Below are positions 5,101-5,534 of a stretch of DNA of 5,534 nucleotides, one piece after another. The position numbers and the translations under genes are program-made. Position 1 is the first letter of the stretch. Each line of letters starts with the position of its first letter. Source of the DNA: Chloroflexota bacterium (GTDB lineage Bacteria > Chloroflexota > Limnocylindria > Limnocylindrales > CSP1-4); the NCBI GenBank assembly GCA_021777365.1, contig JAJYDP010000367.1:1-5534 (forward strand), given 5' to 3'. The notes beneath the pieces were generated by a model. It had not been told where the DNA came from. It saw nothing but the letters and a program-made list of their open reading frames with translations, and searched no databases.

Positions 5101-5331
5101 TCGCACACGCTGCTCCCTCCGAGGTCCGACCACGTGCCGGTTCCGAACACCCCGACCAACCACACGGTTACGCCGCACTTCGGCGAGGACGTCCTCGTCA
5201 AGAACGCTGACGAGCTGCACGGGCTCTACGCTGGGAAGGGGATCACCCCCAACAACGTCATCGCCTGCACGACCCGTGAGTACGCCCCGTTCGTCCGGCC
5301 TCGGGGAACCCGCGAGGCGGTGTCGGGGTGA
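5101..5331 (+). pseudogene. Degraded C-terminal rhodanese (thiosulfate sulfurtransferase) domain
   Basis: The frame is open from 5014 and ends at TGA 5329-5331. From about 5104 the translation follows the second domain of two-domain rhodaneses: TLLPPRS (family LLDVRS), DHVPVPN (family GHIPGAVN), GEDVLVKNADELHGLYAGKG then ITPNNVIAC (family [31 protein letters not shown]). After that cysteine the family's CRxGxRS active loop is replaced by CTTREYAPFV, about three residues short, and the remaining 40 or so residues are absent. The N-terminal rhodanese domain is not found upstream. A GTG at 5134 with GAGG 9 nt before it could start a 65-residue protein, but the damaged active-site loop and missing conserved glycines argue for a remnant. 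Active relatives move sulfane sulfur from thiosulfate to cyanide or other thiophiles. Confidence 0.62.
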
Positions 5332-5534
5332 GCGTCGAGCCGGTCTCGCTCGCCGAGGCGACGCTGGAGGCCCCGCGGGTCGGCCCGTTGGCCCTGGCAC
5401 CGGCGCGCACTCGCCGGGTGGCCGCCGCCTGGCCGCGGGTCCGGCTGACGGCGACCCTCCTGCCGATCTCCGGCCTCGCCGTCGCGGCCGCCGTCGTCCT
5501 CGCCGCGCCCGTGGTCGAGAGACCACTCCTCGTC
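5328..5534 (+). CDS. Unidentified protein with one membrane helix, N-terminal part
   Basis: The first 69 codons of a gene that runs off the window. GTG 5328 overlaps the stop of the rhodanese-like frame (GTGA), with only a weak GAGGCGG ribosome site 7 nt upstream; the frame is closed just above by TGA 5277-5279. The peptide starts with a polar segment of about 38 residues containing several Arg and Pro (SVEPVSLAEATLEAPRVGP), followed by a hydrophobic helix at about 40-62 (TATLLPISGLAVAAAVVLA). An N-in single anchor or the first helix of a multi-pass protein would fit. Later in-frame starts (a TTG, then a GTG near 5418) cannot be excluded. No family can be named from this much sequence. Confidence 0.6.
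   Translation, partial: MSVEPVSLAEATLEAPRVGPLALAPARTRRVAAAWPRVRLTATLLPISGLAVAAAVVLAAPVVERPLLV

Noticed and set aside
1..5534. CRISPR array, tRNA/rRNA gene, insertion sequence or attachment site
   Set aside because: No regularly spaced repeats with unique spacers, no tRNA cloverleaf or CCA-type end, no transposase motif and no terminal inverted repeats with target duplications were seen.

Overview
This is a 5.5 kb piece of a very GC-rich bacterial chromosome. Codons end almost always in G or C, several starts are GTG, genes overlap by 4 bases, and there are remnants of what look like a cofactor-F420 enzyme of the DUF385/nitroreductase type and a rhodanese. Together these suggest an actinobacterial or similar high-GC lineage (Actinomycetota, possibly Chloroflexota or Dormibacterota). 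The sequence alone does not settle the phylum.

Left part (1-2329). The window opens with the last 86 codons of a PspA/IM30-type membrane-stress protein on the + strand. It converges, 15 bp away, on a four-gene minus-strand operon running from 2329 down to 277. In transcription order the operon encodes a 216-residue b6-type cytochrome b (four transmembrane helices, four haem histidines and the cysteine that holds haem c_i in b6f complexes), a 311-residue membrane-anchored protein with no recognised family, a 101-residue two-helix protein and a 32-residue single-helix protein. The last three are tightly packed (4-bp overlap, then a 5-bp gap), so the set probably forms one membrane redox complex. 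No Rieske protein, PEWY-containing subunit IV or CXXCH cytochrome c is present in the window, so this is not a standard bc1/b6f operon.

Middle (2330-4612). A 190-bp divergent intergenic region carries a phased cluster of CCGCAG elements, including a perfect 9-4-9 inverted repeat, that looks like an operator. On its right a NarL/LuxR-type response regulator and a four-helix PAS sensor histidine kinase (HisKA_3 type) are translationally coupled by a GTGA overlap. The simplest reading is that this two-component pair controls itself and the divergent cytochrome operon.

Right part (4613-5534). About 715 bp has no intact recognisable gene and looks like a decay zone. It holds a frameshifted, C-terminally cut piece of an F420-dependent (DUF385-type) oxidoreductase on the - strand, an exact 13-bp tandem duplication, a promoter-like TGCTACCGT, and a degraded C-terminal rhodanese domain on the + strand. 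A new gene, cut off by the window edge, begins at 5328; it has one membrane helix and no recognised function.
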